NCBI GenBank assembly: GCA_021521415.1
Contig: JAIQDT010001944.1
Span: forward strand, 310,001-374,000
Reading direction: 5' to 3'
Source: Bidens hawaiensis
Taxonomy: Eukaryota; Streptophyta; Magnoliopsida; Asterales; Asteraceae
DNA: 64,000 bases
The notes beneath the pieces are model-generated. The model made no database searches, was not told the DNA's origin, and saw only the letters and a list, made by a program, of their open reading frames with translations. Made by a program: the position numbers and the translations under genes. Of this stretch, positions 24,263 through 36,636 are shown piece after piece (the stretch's first letter is position 1; each line of letters starts with the position of its first letter).

Positions 24263-25007
24263 TCTGTTTGAGATGGAACAATGTGTGCACGCCACCCACA
24301 CCGTCTCCTTGGTGCATGGACTAGCTAGCTGTGTACCCCTCTGTTTAGGCTCTGGGTGCTTCCGTTTTACACGACCTATTTATTTTAACATCATCGTCGT
24401 GTATTTTAGTAATTATATTTTGTTTCTCTATATTTCTGGTCCGTTTTGATATGTGTATATGCATTTGATTAAATTTGAGTATATTCAGATTACGTCCCGA
24501 TCGTGTATCGGATTATGTTTCGCATTTAATTATAGTTCAGTTAAATGTCACTCGTTATATGTTACACGGCACACATTATATGTTACAAGTTATATGTTTC
24601 TGGCTCTGGGTGTTTTTGTTATAGTTCTGATATATTTCCGCATGCGTTTGACCATGTTCTGGCCAAGTGTCGGATCATACATCCGAATTTTATTAAGTAT
24701 ATGTTTCGGTAAAAAGGGTTGGTTTCGAGTTTGAATTGAAGTTCGTATATTTATTCTCTTACGTCTGTCCTTACCTATACTATTGTTCTTTCCGTTACTG
24801 GGCAATTTTTGGCTCAGCCGTGTTTTCTTGTTTTGTTTTTCTTATTTTGTTTTCAGGTAATCCGGGATTCGGGGAATTTAGTGATGAGAGATAATAATGA
24901 AGTTCAAACATAGGTTGCATTGATTTTTTTTTTGTATTTTGGATTATGGCGTTGATTTGATATCTGTAATAGTAACACGCCAGCCCGTTCCGAGTTGGGG
25001 TGTTACA
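21838..25007 (+). repeat. array LTR 3
   Basis: 3170 bp with the same ends and internal structure as LTR 2. Visible differences include a one-base shorter A-run near 23246 and single-base changes near 23452 and 23956-23967. Confidence 0.9.
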
Positions 25008-25474
25008 ATTATGGTATCAGAGCTAAGGCTCTTTCCTGTAGAAAACTTAAACCTTAAAATCAGACTTGTGAGATAATGGGTAGACGCTGGGTTAGGATTA
25101 CTTTCTTTTCAATTTTCTTGCTCATGATTTTGTGATTTTAAATTTAAGGGTACAAGATCGCTCTAATATTGACCGTACGTTGACATTTATTTCACTTAAT
25201 GACTTTCTCGTTTATAATAAGTTAAGTGCTTCTACCGCTGTTTTCGCTTACTCTCTACCAAAGAAAACAATAACTTCCGAAGACAATGTTCAACACAGTT
25301 GATGAGATCATGATTTGAGTTACTCCTCTATGCCCCATTCAGACTTTGCTATTACATATGACATCAGACGTTTCCGAAACACTTATACTTTTGAATAGAT
25401 GCGACACTTAGTATTAGTAAGCACGCATAAGAATTTGGACATCGTTTCTTAATTAGTTTTTCATCACGTCTAAT

Positions 25475-25507
<33 letters not shown>

Positions 25508-25958
25508 GGTTAACCATGTTTTAAGATGCATAATGGAAGGACAGTTAGGACGCGGTCGTAAGGTAAATTGACGATTATGGTCGCGAACGTAATCGTGAAT
25601 TTACAGGTACGTATGTGTGCTACTAAAATCCCATTGTGCCGATAAATGTTTCTCTAATACTCTAATATGACATCCTAAGTTTTCACTATTCTGTGCTAGT
25701 GTTACGTGCCTTTTGTTATTTATTTAATTAACTATATACGAGTTAAGAAATTTATATTAACATTCAAGACGTGTGTTTGAATTTTTATATTTAAGTCTTG
25801 GGTTTTTCGAAGTGTCTGATTGGCTACTACTTGTTCAACTTATAAGTCACATGCGTCAGTTAATTGTTTTTAGATTTAGCTATTGAGTGCATGCTAATGT
25901 CTTTATTTACCATTTTTTTTTTGTCATCTTAAATGTATTCATATAAATTTTCCGTTTT

Positions 25959-25996
<38 letters not shown>

Positions 25997-26457
25997 ATTA
26001 TGTTTCTCCTAATCCGTGAAGTCTAAAGTTTCATTTTGAATTTGTTTTTTTTTATGTTATTTCATTTATGTTTAATTATTTTAGCTTAATTATTAATTTC
26101 GAGGTCGAAATTTTTTTTAGAAGGGTAGAACTGTAATACTCAGACATTCATAGGATATATACTTAATAATTCAGTATTATTCTCACGACTAGGTATCCTT
26201 CTCTAGCCATTAGTTATTCAATTTTATTTGTTACATTGTCAGTTATTTGTCTCCAATAAGCCATCGCTTCCCAATACCTCTAAATCCCAGTTTCATCTAT
26301 TCTACCAAAACTCTTGTGGTTTGGTGTGTTTAATTTTTCGATGTTCGAAACAGTGAAAAATTAAATTCTGTTATGTATTTGTTACATCTAAAATTTATTT
26401 TCATTAATTATATATATCAAATTTCGAGGACGAAATTTATTTTAAGGAAGGAAGAAT
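25008..26457 (+). repeat. array internal region 3
   Basis: Same structure. The primer-binding site is at 25012-25023, the T/A tract is T21A12 near 25474-25506, and the A tract is 36 long near 25960-25995. Confidence 0.85.
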
Positions 26458-26650
26458 TGTAATATCCGAATTTTTCAGATAATAATTATAATAGCTAAAT
26501 TTTATGATAATAAAATAAGATGATTATTTAAATGATTATGGTTTAATGGAAATTGTATTGAATTTAGAATTTCGTTGGGAACTCAAATTTGATATGTAAT
26601 CAAATGGTATTAGAGGTAAGATAATATATATACGTGGGTTAACTTGTTAA

Positions 26651-26711
<61 letters not shown>

Positions 26712-28860
26712 CACTTATGATTTGAGTAAAGATACCATTAAGTAGAATTTGAATATTATTATTGTAGTATATCGTTGCAAACTCATATAAATAAACAATT
26801 TAAATAAATAGATAGATAATAAGCACACCTAATCCTAAAATTTCAAGATATAATTTTTGAACTAGTCTTATCACCTCCAAGTACATCTTTAATTAAAAGT
26901 GTTAGTATCTCGTAAATGGGTAGAACGTTAATGAAATATAAGCTAAACTTTTTAACATAAATACTATTTTAACATACACATGAGTAATAATAACCGAAAG
27001 TAAAAGGTTACTTAAAACAAACACTAAAGTAAAATGTTTGCTAAGTAAATGTGGAAATAAATTATGAAACAATGATAAGGGTGAATTTTGCTATATCTTG
27101 AAAGTTGATTTGAAAACCATGCATTAGCATTATCTCTTCCGCTATAACTTCCGAGGAAAACGAGTTTCATCCGTAACTTAATTCTAATCCTATTAAAAAA
27201 ACAATTAAAGCGAGTTTTGGGATGAGCCAACCGTTTAAATACATATAAAATCCGTTCCTTCCTCCCGGCCATATTCACACAGCCAACCATAACCTCTACC
27301 GCCACTGCACGGCCACCATCTCCTGCCGCCGCCGCTTGTCACGCCACTACGGGAGGTTGCCGCCAGTCACAACCACTACCGCCGCTGTTTCTAACCACCT
27401 GTTGTCCTGTGCCACCATTTGAGGTCGATGAACCACCACCGTCGCACTCCTCCTTCTTAGCCATCAGCCTGAGCTAGCTGCCACCCCGCACTTGTGCGCC
27501 ATCGCTCGTCTCGCACTCTTAACTGTTTTGTTGTAATATTAAGGTACCGAATCATAACCTCCGCTTGATTTGATTTTAAAGATAGAAATTTCAGCATCGT
27601 TTTGATTTGTTCTGGCGACCGCGGTTCGTTTCGTTTTGGTTCCGCGAAGCATATAGTCTCGTATGTGTGTGCTGTGTGTGTGAGGTGTGTGATGCATGCT
27701 TATATTGTATGGTGTGTGTGGTGAAGAGTGCATGTGGGCGGTTGTAGGTGTACTTTGTGTGGATGTGTGTGTTTGTAGGTGTTCTGTGTGAATGCTTGTG
27801 AATGTTAAAGATATTATTATTTAATAACAATCAAGCTTATTTATTTATTTTCTATAAATTAAACAGTTATTCACCAAAATAGGTACTTTTGCGTTTTGAC
27901 TTTGGATCAAATTTAAGAGTTTTAGTAAGGGTTTGTTTAATTAAATAAAGAGTGTCGTTTGTTTTTTTTTTAAATGAGAATTGGAGCTTTATGTATTGTT
28001 CTTTTTATTACTTCAAAACACGAATAAACAAAGCTAAGTAAAATTTTGATTATATGTAAAGTTGTCACCTTTTGGAAACTTAAAGGTTCTTGATAATAAT
28101 TACTAAAACAAGCATGACAATAAGTTTCTACAATAAATAGTGAAGATTATAAAAGCCCTGTCGCCGGAAAATCAATTAACCAATAAAGTTTAGTAAATTT
28201 GATTGAAAAATAAATAAAATGTAGGCGTTAGTACAACTTAGCGTGACTCGACTTCACTTGCTTGCTCATCGTTAGCTAAGGTACGGATTCTGGTTTCTGT
28301 CACTCATAGTATAAATTATATTCTGTTACTTCGTAGTACGGTTTCCTGTTTTTGCTATTCTTAGTATTAATTATATTCTGTTACTTGGTAGTACGGATTC
28401 TGGTTTCTGTCACTCATAGTATAAATTTTATTTTGTTACTTTGTAGTACGGTTTCTGTTTTTGTTCACTTTTAGTATTGACTCTATTCCGTTACTTTGTA
28501 GTACGGATTTTCGTTACGCGTCGGTTATATTTTGAGTTCAGTTATTTTATATAATATATTTTAGTTATACGACTTTAGTTCAGTACTCTGTTACCCGAGC
28601 ATTTCTGACTTGTCGTTTGGGCGTCAACGACATGGCACTTATCGTGACAGTGCGTAATCAAAGTTCACGGCGTCTCTAACTAGTACTTTTGAAGTATTAG
28701 GGCCACTTAGAGGCGTATAGATCGATCTTAGCTCCGACTCCTGACTCCTGACTCCTGACATGGCACTTATCGTGACAGTGCGTAATCAAAGTTCACGGCG
28801 TCTCTGAAAGTACTCATGTAGTACCTTGGCCACTTAGAGGCGTATAGATCGATCTTAGCT

Positions 28861-28894
<34 letters not shown>

Positions 28895-29639
28895 TCTGTT
28901 TGAGATGGAACAATGTGTGCACGCCACCCACACCGTCTCCTTGGTGCATGGACTAGCTAGCTGTGTACCCCTCTGTTTAGGCTCTGGGTGCTTCCGTTTT
29001 ACACGACCTATTTATTTAACATCATCGTCGTGTATTTTAGTAATTATATTTTGTTTCGCTATATTTCTGGTCCGTTTTGATATGTGTATATGCATTTGAT
29101 TAAATTTGAGTATATTCAGATTACGTCCCGATCGTGTATCGGATTATGTTTCGCATTTAATTATAGTTCAGTTAAATGCCACTCGTTATATGTTACACGG
29201 CACACATTATATGTTACAAGTTATATGTTTCTGGCTCTGGGTGTTTTTGTTATAGTTCTGATATATTTCCGCATGCGTTTGACCATGTTCTGGCCAAGTG
29301 TCGGATCATACATCCGAATTTTATTAAGTATATGTTTCGGTAAAAAGGGTTGGTTTCGAGTTTGAATTGAAGTTCGTATATTTATTCTCTTACGTCTGTC
29401 CTTACCTATACTATTGTTCTTTCCGTTACTGGGCAATTTTTGGCTCAGCCATGTTTTCTTGTTTTGTTTTTCTTATTTTGTTTTCAGGTAATCCGGGATT
29501 CGGGGAATTTAGTGATGAGAGATAATAATGAAGTACAAACATAGGTTGCATTGATTTTTTTTTTTGTATTTTGGATTATGGCGTTGATTTGATATCTGTA
29601 ATAGTAACACGCCAGCCCGTTCCGAGTTGGGGTGTTACA
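26458..29639 (+). repeat. array LTR 4
   Basis: 3182 bp, the last LTR of the array. It is followed by unrelated single-copy-looking DNA rather than a primer-binding site, so it is the right end of the array. The target duplication cannot be tested because the left end of the array is truncated. Confidence 0.9.
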
Positions 29640-30362
29640 AAAAATGACCCGAAGATTATATGAGGCCCATGTCCTGCTTCAAGTATTCATTTTTTTCATG
29701 CAAAGGTACTCTCTCTCTCTCTCTCTCTACTGCCTATGTCTTGCACCAAGTAATCTTCAACAAACTAATTTCCAATTCCTGAAAAACATGTGACATTGTC
29801 AACTAAAAATAGTTGGTGGGAACATAGGTTTTTAAGTAAAACAATAGAAAATGAGTTATCTGTTGAAAACATTCCATACGTGTTGTGTTAATTACTAGTA
29901 TACTTTAGTGATTACAACCAAACCTCTGACACGATTAGCGAGTCGTCTAATCCACGATTAGACTATTATGTTTAATGTTTAACGATCGTCGGATTCTTCT
30001 TAATGTCATGAAATCCTATTTTCATTCTATTTTTCAATCATCTATACGTACATTAGGGTTTTCTTTGTGGATGTTAATTTAACAAGTTCTTAGTTTCTTG
30101 AATATCTTAAGGTTTCTGTTTAGAAAACTCATAGTTTGATAGTTACATTGATAATCTTGATTGTAGGGTTTTCATAAAGATTTAACATTTTGATACAATT
30201 CCAGCTCTTCATCCACTTACAGTTTGAAGTTCTTGCAGGTACACAGTACTCCATCTCTTTAAACGCTTTGTTTCTTGGTCTTCTTTTAGGGTTTCTTGAT
30301 ATTCGTTTAGGGTTTTTTTTCAAATTCAGTTGTTTTTTCTTGTTTCAGGGTTTTCTGTGAAA
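29640..30362 (+). other. 5' flank of the kinase-like pseudogene
   Basis: Not part of the array. It contains a (CT)n tract at about 29709-29728 and AT-rich DNA with repeated GGGTTTTCTTT-like words typical of plant leaders. It ends at the kinase start codon 30363. I see no other gene. Confidence 0.45.
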
Positions 30363-30387
30363 ATGTCACATGAGTTTTCAAAAGGCA

Positions 30388-30673
30388 TGATATAAAGTAA
30401 AGTCAATGGTACTTGCAGAGATTAGCCAAAAGCTTACTTCATTAGAATGCCAAATAGGCTATAAATACACCATAAACAAAGTAACGGTACATAACTAAAA
30501 GGAGATAAAAACGGAAACAAACTAACTGAAAAAATGAAAAAACAACTTTGAACTAGAAACTTGCAAGACTTGGTAACCCACGTAGACTTTGTAAACCCAC
30601 GTGCATGCTTTTATTCTTCATCTCATGTAGACCCCACGTGCACCAAACCAACCACTTCAAACAACCTCCAACA
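30388..30673 (-). repeat. 3' LTR of the copia element
   Basis: 286 bp, nearly identical to 36637-36922. It carries TATAAATA at about 30460-30467 (plus-strand reading) and CCCACGT words near 30577-30645. Confidence 0.9.
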
Positions 30674-30698
30674 AACCCTTCCTCAAACTAGACGTCAT

Positions 30699-31082
30699 TT
30701 ATGTCTTGTTTGCCTTTGAGAGAACAAACACACAACTGCTCCATGACTTAATGAAGCCATCTCTATGCATTGGCTTAGTCAAAGCATCAGCTAGTTGATC
30801 TCTTGTGCCACAATATTCCAACTTCACAGTTCCATTGTTCACCAGCTCTCTAAGAAAATGGTATCTAACACCAATATGTTTACATTTTCGATGGAATACC
30901 GGATTCTTGGACAACTTAAGGGCTGAGGTATTATCACAAAGAATCTCGGTTGCCTCATTGACTTCATTCCTAAACTCTTTCAGAACGTCACGGACCCATA
31001 TAACTTGACACATACATGCAGCGGCTGCAACGTACTCGGCTTCGATAGACTAAAGTGCCACAATAATTTGCTTCTTAGATGA
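30699..31082 (-). pseudogene. copia RNase H
   Basis: RNase H domain with the DNTSALKLSKNPVFHRK block and the closing ADALTKP motif, the usual end of copia pol. A stop precedes it near 31050, and the frame ends at 30699, 26 bases before the LTR border; a polypurine tract (GTTTGAGGAAGGG on the minus strand, 30674-30686) lies between. Confidence 0.85.
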
Positions 31083-32617
31083 TCAATATACAGCAGCTCC
31101 GTCCCATAACACAGCATACCCCGACGTACTCTTTAGATCATTAAAATCACCCGCATAGTCACTGTCGGCATAAACTTTCATTTCACCCTTTCCACCTCTT
31201 TTGTACCAAACTCCAAAATCCAAGGTACCTTGGATATATCTCATGACTCGTTTTGATGCCTCATAATGTTCAACCATAGGATTTGACATAAAATGACTTA
31301 TTAAACTTACTACGAACTGTAGATCCGGTCTTGTGTTGGTAATGTACATAAGGCTCCCAACTAACTGCTTGAACAAAGTAGCATCAACTGTTTCCCCATC
31401 ATCATTCTTCAACTTCGTCCCCGGAACAATAGGATTCGTGACTGCATTACATTCCAACATGTCGAACCGTTCAAGCATCTTAACTGAACTGGTTCTTTGT
31501 GAAATGTGGATGCCAACCATGGTTGAACCACCTCGATTCCAAGAAAATATCTCATTTTTCCGAGATCGGTTATCTCAAAATCCTTTTTTATCGAAGACCG
31601 GAACTCTTCCATCATTGCCTGTGAATATTAAATCATCAACATATATATTCACATATAAAACTTTACCGTTTTGCCCCCGTTTGATAAACAAAGTGTTTTC
31701 GGATTTGCTTTTCTCGAAACTGATATTCACAAAGTACCCGTCAATCCTATTGAACCAAGCTTTAGGAGCTTGTTTCAACCCATACAAAGCCTTTTCAAGT
31801 TTATAGACTTTGTTTTCGCTTCCTTTCACCACATAACCAAGCGGTTGGTGAACATAAACATCTTCTTCTAATTTCCCATGTAGAAAGGCCGACTTAGCAT
31901 CCATTTGAAACAACTTCCAACCTCTTTGAGCCGCAGTAGCAATCATCAATCTTATAGTATCCATTCTTGCGACCGGAGCGAATACCTCCATATAGTCTAC
32001 ACCATACTCTTGACCATATCCCTTCACCACCAACATTGCCTTATATTTTTCAACTTCACCGTTCTCGTTTAGTTTTGTCTTGTAAACCCATTTAACTCCA
32101 ATGCACTTGGCATCCTTTGGTAAATCAACAAGATGCCAAGTTTTATTTCTTTCAATCGCCACAATGTCCACATCCATGGCTCTCTTCCATTTCTCAATCT
32201 TCACTGCTTCTTAAGAACAAATGGGATCGTGATCCACCACTTCATCACATTAGCTTCCTCTTCTTCATTTTCTTACTCGAGATCACTTCCAACAACATAA
32301 TCATCTAAATATCTTGGCAGCCTTCTTTCTCTTGTTTCTCTATGAGGAAACACATCACCGCTTGTTTCAGAATTATTCATTTCTTCCTCAACCCATTCGG
32401 GTTCATCATCCCCACTTTTATTTGAATTTTCAACATGATAAAAAACATAATTACCCCAATTAATTTAAACCTTTTCATTATTCCTTTCTTCAAGCCGATC
32501 CCAATCCTATTTCTTATCTTCTTCAAAAACAGCAGCGTTGCTAACCACAACTTTCATAGTTATCGGATCAACTAACCTGTACCCTTTTGCTTCTTCACTC
32601 ATGCTGGTTAGTATACA
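31083..32617 (-). pseudogene. copia integrase end and reverse transcriptase
   Basis: From 32617 downward the frame resumes the end of integrase (YRLVDP, then VVVSNAAVFEE). Reverse transcriptase proper is 32204-31575, with WVYKTKLNENGEV, the GVDYMEVFAPVAR block (about 31990), the FQMDAKSAFLHG block (about 31900) and YVDDLIFTGND (about 31630), the metal-binding polymerase motif. A frame change near 31575-31615 separates the next block, 31520-31083, which holds the connection (TRPDLQF, ADSDYAG) toward RNase H. Confidence 0.85.
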
Positions 32618-33670
32618 TGATGTGTGAAAACGTATATAATATTAAAAACCAAGTTTTACCGAATTCACATAAAAAACACACAATCGGCAAGTGTACCGGT
32701 GGCAATGTAGTTAGCAAGTAAGAATGGATATCGAACCTAGGACACTATGGGTAAACTCTAATTATTAAACCTAAAAGATTACTATCCTAGACTTTCTTTT
32801 GATTTTTTGGAATTTTTTTTATATTAATTAAACTAATAAAACTTAACTAATTAAAATTTAAACTAAAAATAAAACTTTATAAAAAATTGGGTTTAAAACA
32901 AATATGAGAAACGACTACCTAGGTAATAGAATCCTACTAGTTAAACTTAATAGCTAAAGAACTTGACTTGGTTGAAAAACGATATCTTAAAAGTATGACA
33001 CTAGAGACCACTAAAAATGCGTTAAATCGCCTCCCGGCCTCACCAACGACACCCTAGAACTCTAATGATATGTGAAGCTTAATTGTTAAAGGTTGGATCA
33101 CCTCCCGGTCTCACCTTACCTAATAATACTATGGTACCCCCACAACCCAAATCACCTCCCGGTCTATTCGGATACAATATATTCTAATATAAAGAGGGTA
33201 TTTTTAATTAACTTGAACAAAACTTGTATCACAATAATCTAAGGGACCTAGGATAACCCACTCCCGTGCAATTATTACCCAAACCCGTAAAAGACAAAGA
33301 TGACACAATAGTAAATTGCCTCCCGGCCTCTCTAGAGATAGAACAAAAGAATCTAATAAACTTTTATATATTATTCCTACGGTTATTTCGACCATAAACC
33401 GCAAACAAGTTGAAAACACAAAGTAGACATCCTAATCATGCGCCTAACAATCTCCAAAAAACTATTAAACACAAGTGGAATAAATATTAAAGTAATAAAC
33501 TAGATTCAATTACTCAACAATATTATGACCAAACCAATTAAAAACTTTTACCATAATATTATACCAACCAACGCCAAATAATTCGTCAAACCATTAATAT
33601 AAACTAGTAATCAACCAAAACCTTGGCAGTATAACAGTTTAGCTACTCATAATTATGTAGAAAACAAAAG

Positions 33671-33731
<61 letters not shown>

Positions 33732-34315
33732 GTTATTGTTTATAGAAAAATAAATGAAAATAAAAAAAAACTCACCAACCTTCAAAAATAATGTGTCTTC
33801 CTCACCAATTCTCTCGAAACTAACCAAACAAATAATATATACATTCCTCTTCTTGACTTTGTCGTTGTCCCCTCAATTTCCACAGGAGCCGCCAACCTTT
33901 TTAAACTCACGTGAGCTCTCCACCAAACACACTAAACCCTTTTTATCAATATTATTATATCTTGTCTCGTCTCCTATTATGAGACAAGAATAAAAAAACT
34001 CTTGCTCCCAAAATTTTATTTCACCCAGCCGTCCACTACCAGATTATGTCCCGCATATGGCTCTTGTTCACGTCCTCCCTCTCTATATTAATATTATTCT
34101 TGTAGTAGGGTTTCTCCTCTTGACTTCTTTATAGGTTTCTACATATTTGTTTGTGAACACTTGACATTAGCTCAGCCCATTTAATTAAGTCCAATAATTA
34201 AACTCATTTGAATTTCGTAAATGTCCCTAGCACCGATAAAAATCAGACCCATTTAAACATTCTTTTATTATATTAGCTCCAATATGGTGGCTTTAAAGCT
34301 TTATCATAACTTCGT

Positions 34316-34360
<45 letters not shown>

Positions 34361-34542
34361 TTGGTTATTCGCTCGTTAATCTCAAGCTTAATAAAAAACA
34401 CACCATCTTAACTCGTTGTTTCTTTAAACTTTAAAATTCAAATATGAGCTACTATATGAGTATATTCAACAAAATTAGCTCAAAAATAACTTAAAAGTGT
34501 AGGGAATATATATAATAATTGTATATAATTTAGACCATATCA
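32618..34542 (-). mobile_element. Athila-type solo LTR nested in the copia integrase
   Basis: A 1925-bp block starts TGATGTG and ends CATATCA. It is flanked on both sides by the perfect 5-bp duplication ATACA (32613-32617 and 34543-34547). Copia integrase coding sequence matches on either side, so both borders are exact. On the minus strand it carries the GAGACCGGGAGG or GAGGCCGGGAGG motif (plus-strand positions 33030, 33101, 33155 and 33319), like the Athila LTR at 3361-5086. The words CGGCAAGTGTACCG (about 32687) correspond to CGGTACACTTGCCG there. It holds (TA)n at 33673-33728 and (ATT)n at 34318-34357. No internal region is present, so it is a recombination product. Confidence 0.9.
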
Positions 34543-35458
34543 ATACATTCCATACTTCGATCATCCAATTTTGTTCTCCTTTATTTAGGCACATGAACAT
34601 GGCCCACACATCCCCACACTTTAAGTGTTCAATAGTAGGTTTCTTCCCATACCATGATTCATTAGGGGTAATATGGGAAAGAGACTTACTTGGACACTTA
34701 TTTAATACATAGAAACTCCATAAAGCCACTTCTGCCCAAAACATCTTTGGCATATGTTTTGAAGCAAGAAGGGTTATTATCATTCCGATCACACTATTCT
34801 TCCTCTCGGCCACTCCATTTTGTTGTGGAGTGTACCTCGTTGTCAATTGTCTCTTTATACCATGTTCTTTACAAAACTTTGTAAATTCAAGAGAGAGGCA
34901 TTCCCCTCCTCTATTTGTTCATAAAGCTTTAATAGTACCACCAACTTCTTTTTTTGCCTTTACTTTTAATTCTTTAAAAAACCCAAAAGCTTGAGACTTC
35001 ACTTAAAAATTAGACCCAACCTCTTCTACTAAAATCATCAATAAAGCTCAAAAAGTACTTCTTACCTGTATAGGAGGGTGGTGTGATTGTCCCACATATA
35101 TCAGTATGGATCAATTCTAAATGATGGCTTGCTCGCCACCTTCCTTTATTTGGAATTTCTTATCTTGTTTGTTTACCAACCAAACAATCTTTACACATGG
35201 TCTTGTCAACATCAAACTTTGGAAGACCTATCACCATCTCCTTTTTTGTAGGGTCCCCATGCTTGTCTTAGTGATGTGACCTAACCTCTCATGCCACAAT
35301 CTTCTCATATTCTCTTCATTAGTATAGTTGCACCTTTCTTAATCTGTGGACCCACTTGACCCACTAGCATCCTCACTTACAGAAAACATCCTGTTTAAGC
35401 TCATTTTGCTCACAAATAACAACCCTTTTTCATCATGAAAAACCTTGCAAGTTTTGGA
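34543..35458 (-). pseudogene. copia integrase, 5' side of the solo-LTR insertion
   Basis: The degraded N-terminal half has no long frame but keeps recognisable zinc-binding and core pieces. A clear frame from 34846 holds TPQQNGVAERKN (Glu of the catalytic triad) and MPKMFWAEV. Translation is broken at the 34543-34547 target duplication of the solo LTR and continues at 32617 downward. Confidence 0.7.
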
Positions 35459-35788
35459 CTAAAAGAGAAAGGAAAGTCCCTTTTGTTGAAGTTGACCAAC
35501 ACTTACTAAACAATTCCTTAGTTCGGCAACATAATACACATCTTGAACAACAAAAGTTGCACCTTCAATCTTGAGTCTTACGTTTCCTTTCCCACTCACA
35601 TTCATTCTAGTATTATTGCCAAGCCTCGCAGTGGTAGTGAAGCTTTGATCAAAGGTTACGAACTTGTCTCTTATCCCACACATGTGATTCAAACACCCTG
35701 AATCCAAAAACCACAAGGGACTCTTACCTTCGCCATTGGTGAGAACCATTAAAACATGTTTTTCTACTTGTGATTCGGCCATGAGCAT
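35459..35788 (-). pseudogene. copia protease
   Basis: Aspartic protease with the copia-type active-site segment WFLDSGCLNHMCG near 35710-35670, where Asp-Ser-Gly is intact. It is followed by the GKGNVRL and NCLVSVGQL blocks. It stops at 35461-35459, where a functional element would continue into integrase. Confidence 0.8.
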
Positions 35789-35801
35789 GACTTCCTCATT
35801 T

Positions 35802-36596
35802 TCATTGAATCCGGCATAGTTGGCTTCTTATGACAACGATAGCACTCCATAGTCTCTTTGTTGAACGATGATCTTCCTCGGCCGCGACCTCTTCCTCTCG
35901 AACCAAGCCTTCACGTCCACGACCACGACCAGCGGTTGAACCTTCGTGTTCATCAATCTTAAGTGCTTGTTCATCTTCTTTATCAACCTTCTTGAATTTT
36001 TGTTCAGGCACGACAAGTGAGCTTTGTAACTCTTCTACTGTCATCTCTTCCACATTGCTCGACTCCTCAATAGATACCGCAACGTACATATACTTCTCAG
36101 ATAGAGTTCTGGGAATCTTTTCAATGATCTTCGTATCCGTCATCTCCTCTCCGTTGCTTCTCATTTGATTGGAAATGGTTAAAACCCTACCAAAATAATT
36201 GGGTATGGTTTCACCACTATTCATCACCAGAATCTCAAAGTATCTTCTTAATTTCTACCACATGGATCTCTTCACCTGCTCATTACCCGCGAATGGTTTC
36301 TTCATCGAATCCCATATAGCTTTGGAAGGCGTTCGATCGAGTATCTTCTAAAAAAGTTATCCTATCAATTGCTTGATAGAGATAGTGTTTACTTCTAAAT
36401 CAACCAATCAAAGTTCTTCGGATTTCTTCTTCTGTGCATCACTCACGGCGATGCCGATCGCCGGTTCTTTAATTCCTGGATCGATGAGCTTCCACAACCC
36501 TTTTGCACGCAACAAGTTTTCCATCAACTCGCTCCAGTGTTCGTACTGGCCGTCGAACATGGGAACCTTCATATGTTCTTCATTTGGAGCAGCCAT
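35802..36596 (-). pseudogene. copia gag
   Basis: Gag starts at ATG 36596, 41 bases after the LTR, with the usual copia opening (FDGQYEHWSELMENLL, near 36550). The frame breaks near 36408 and resumes at 36227-35802 with a capsid C-terminal part and an Arg/Gly-rich RGRGREG stretch. At least one frame break and an internal gap make it inactive. Confidence 0.8.
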
Positions 36597-36636
36597 CAAT
36601 CACCTTCTCGAAGATTTAGTTTGCTCTAATACCAAT

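Larger units (their letters stand above)
15245..29639 (+). mobile_element. tandem array of a non-coding LTR element sharing its LTRs
   Basis: A near-identical unit repeats with periods of 4622, 4605 and 4632 bp, measured between LTR ends at 15780, 20402, 25007 and 29639. Each unit is an internal region of about 1.44 kb plus an LTR of about 3.18 kb, so the array reads truncated LTR, internal, LTR, internal, LTR, internal, LTR. The internal parts start with a tRNA-Met primer-binding site and end in a polypurine tract but encode nothing recognisable. This makes it a non-autonomous element of the LARD kind. Copies differ by scattered substitutions and by microsatellite length. Unequal recombination between LTRs is the usual way shared-LTR arrays grow (inference). 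Confidence 0.85.

Noticed and set aside
34605..34620. Reverse-complement polypurine-like CATCCCCACACTTT inside the copia element
   Set aside because: It is coding sequence of copia integrase (LKCGDVW) and not next to an LTR border.
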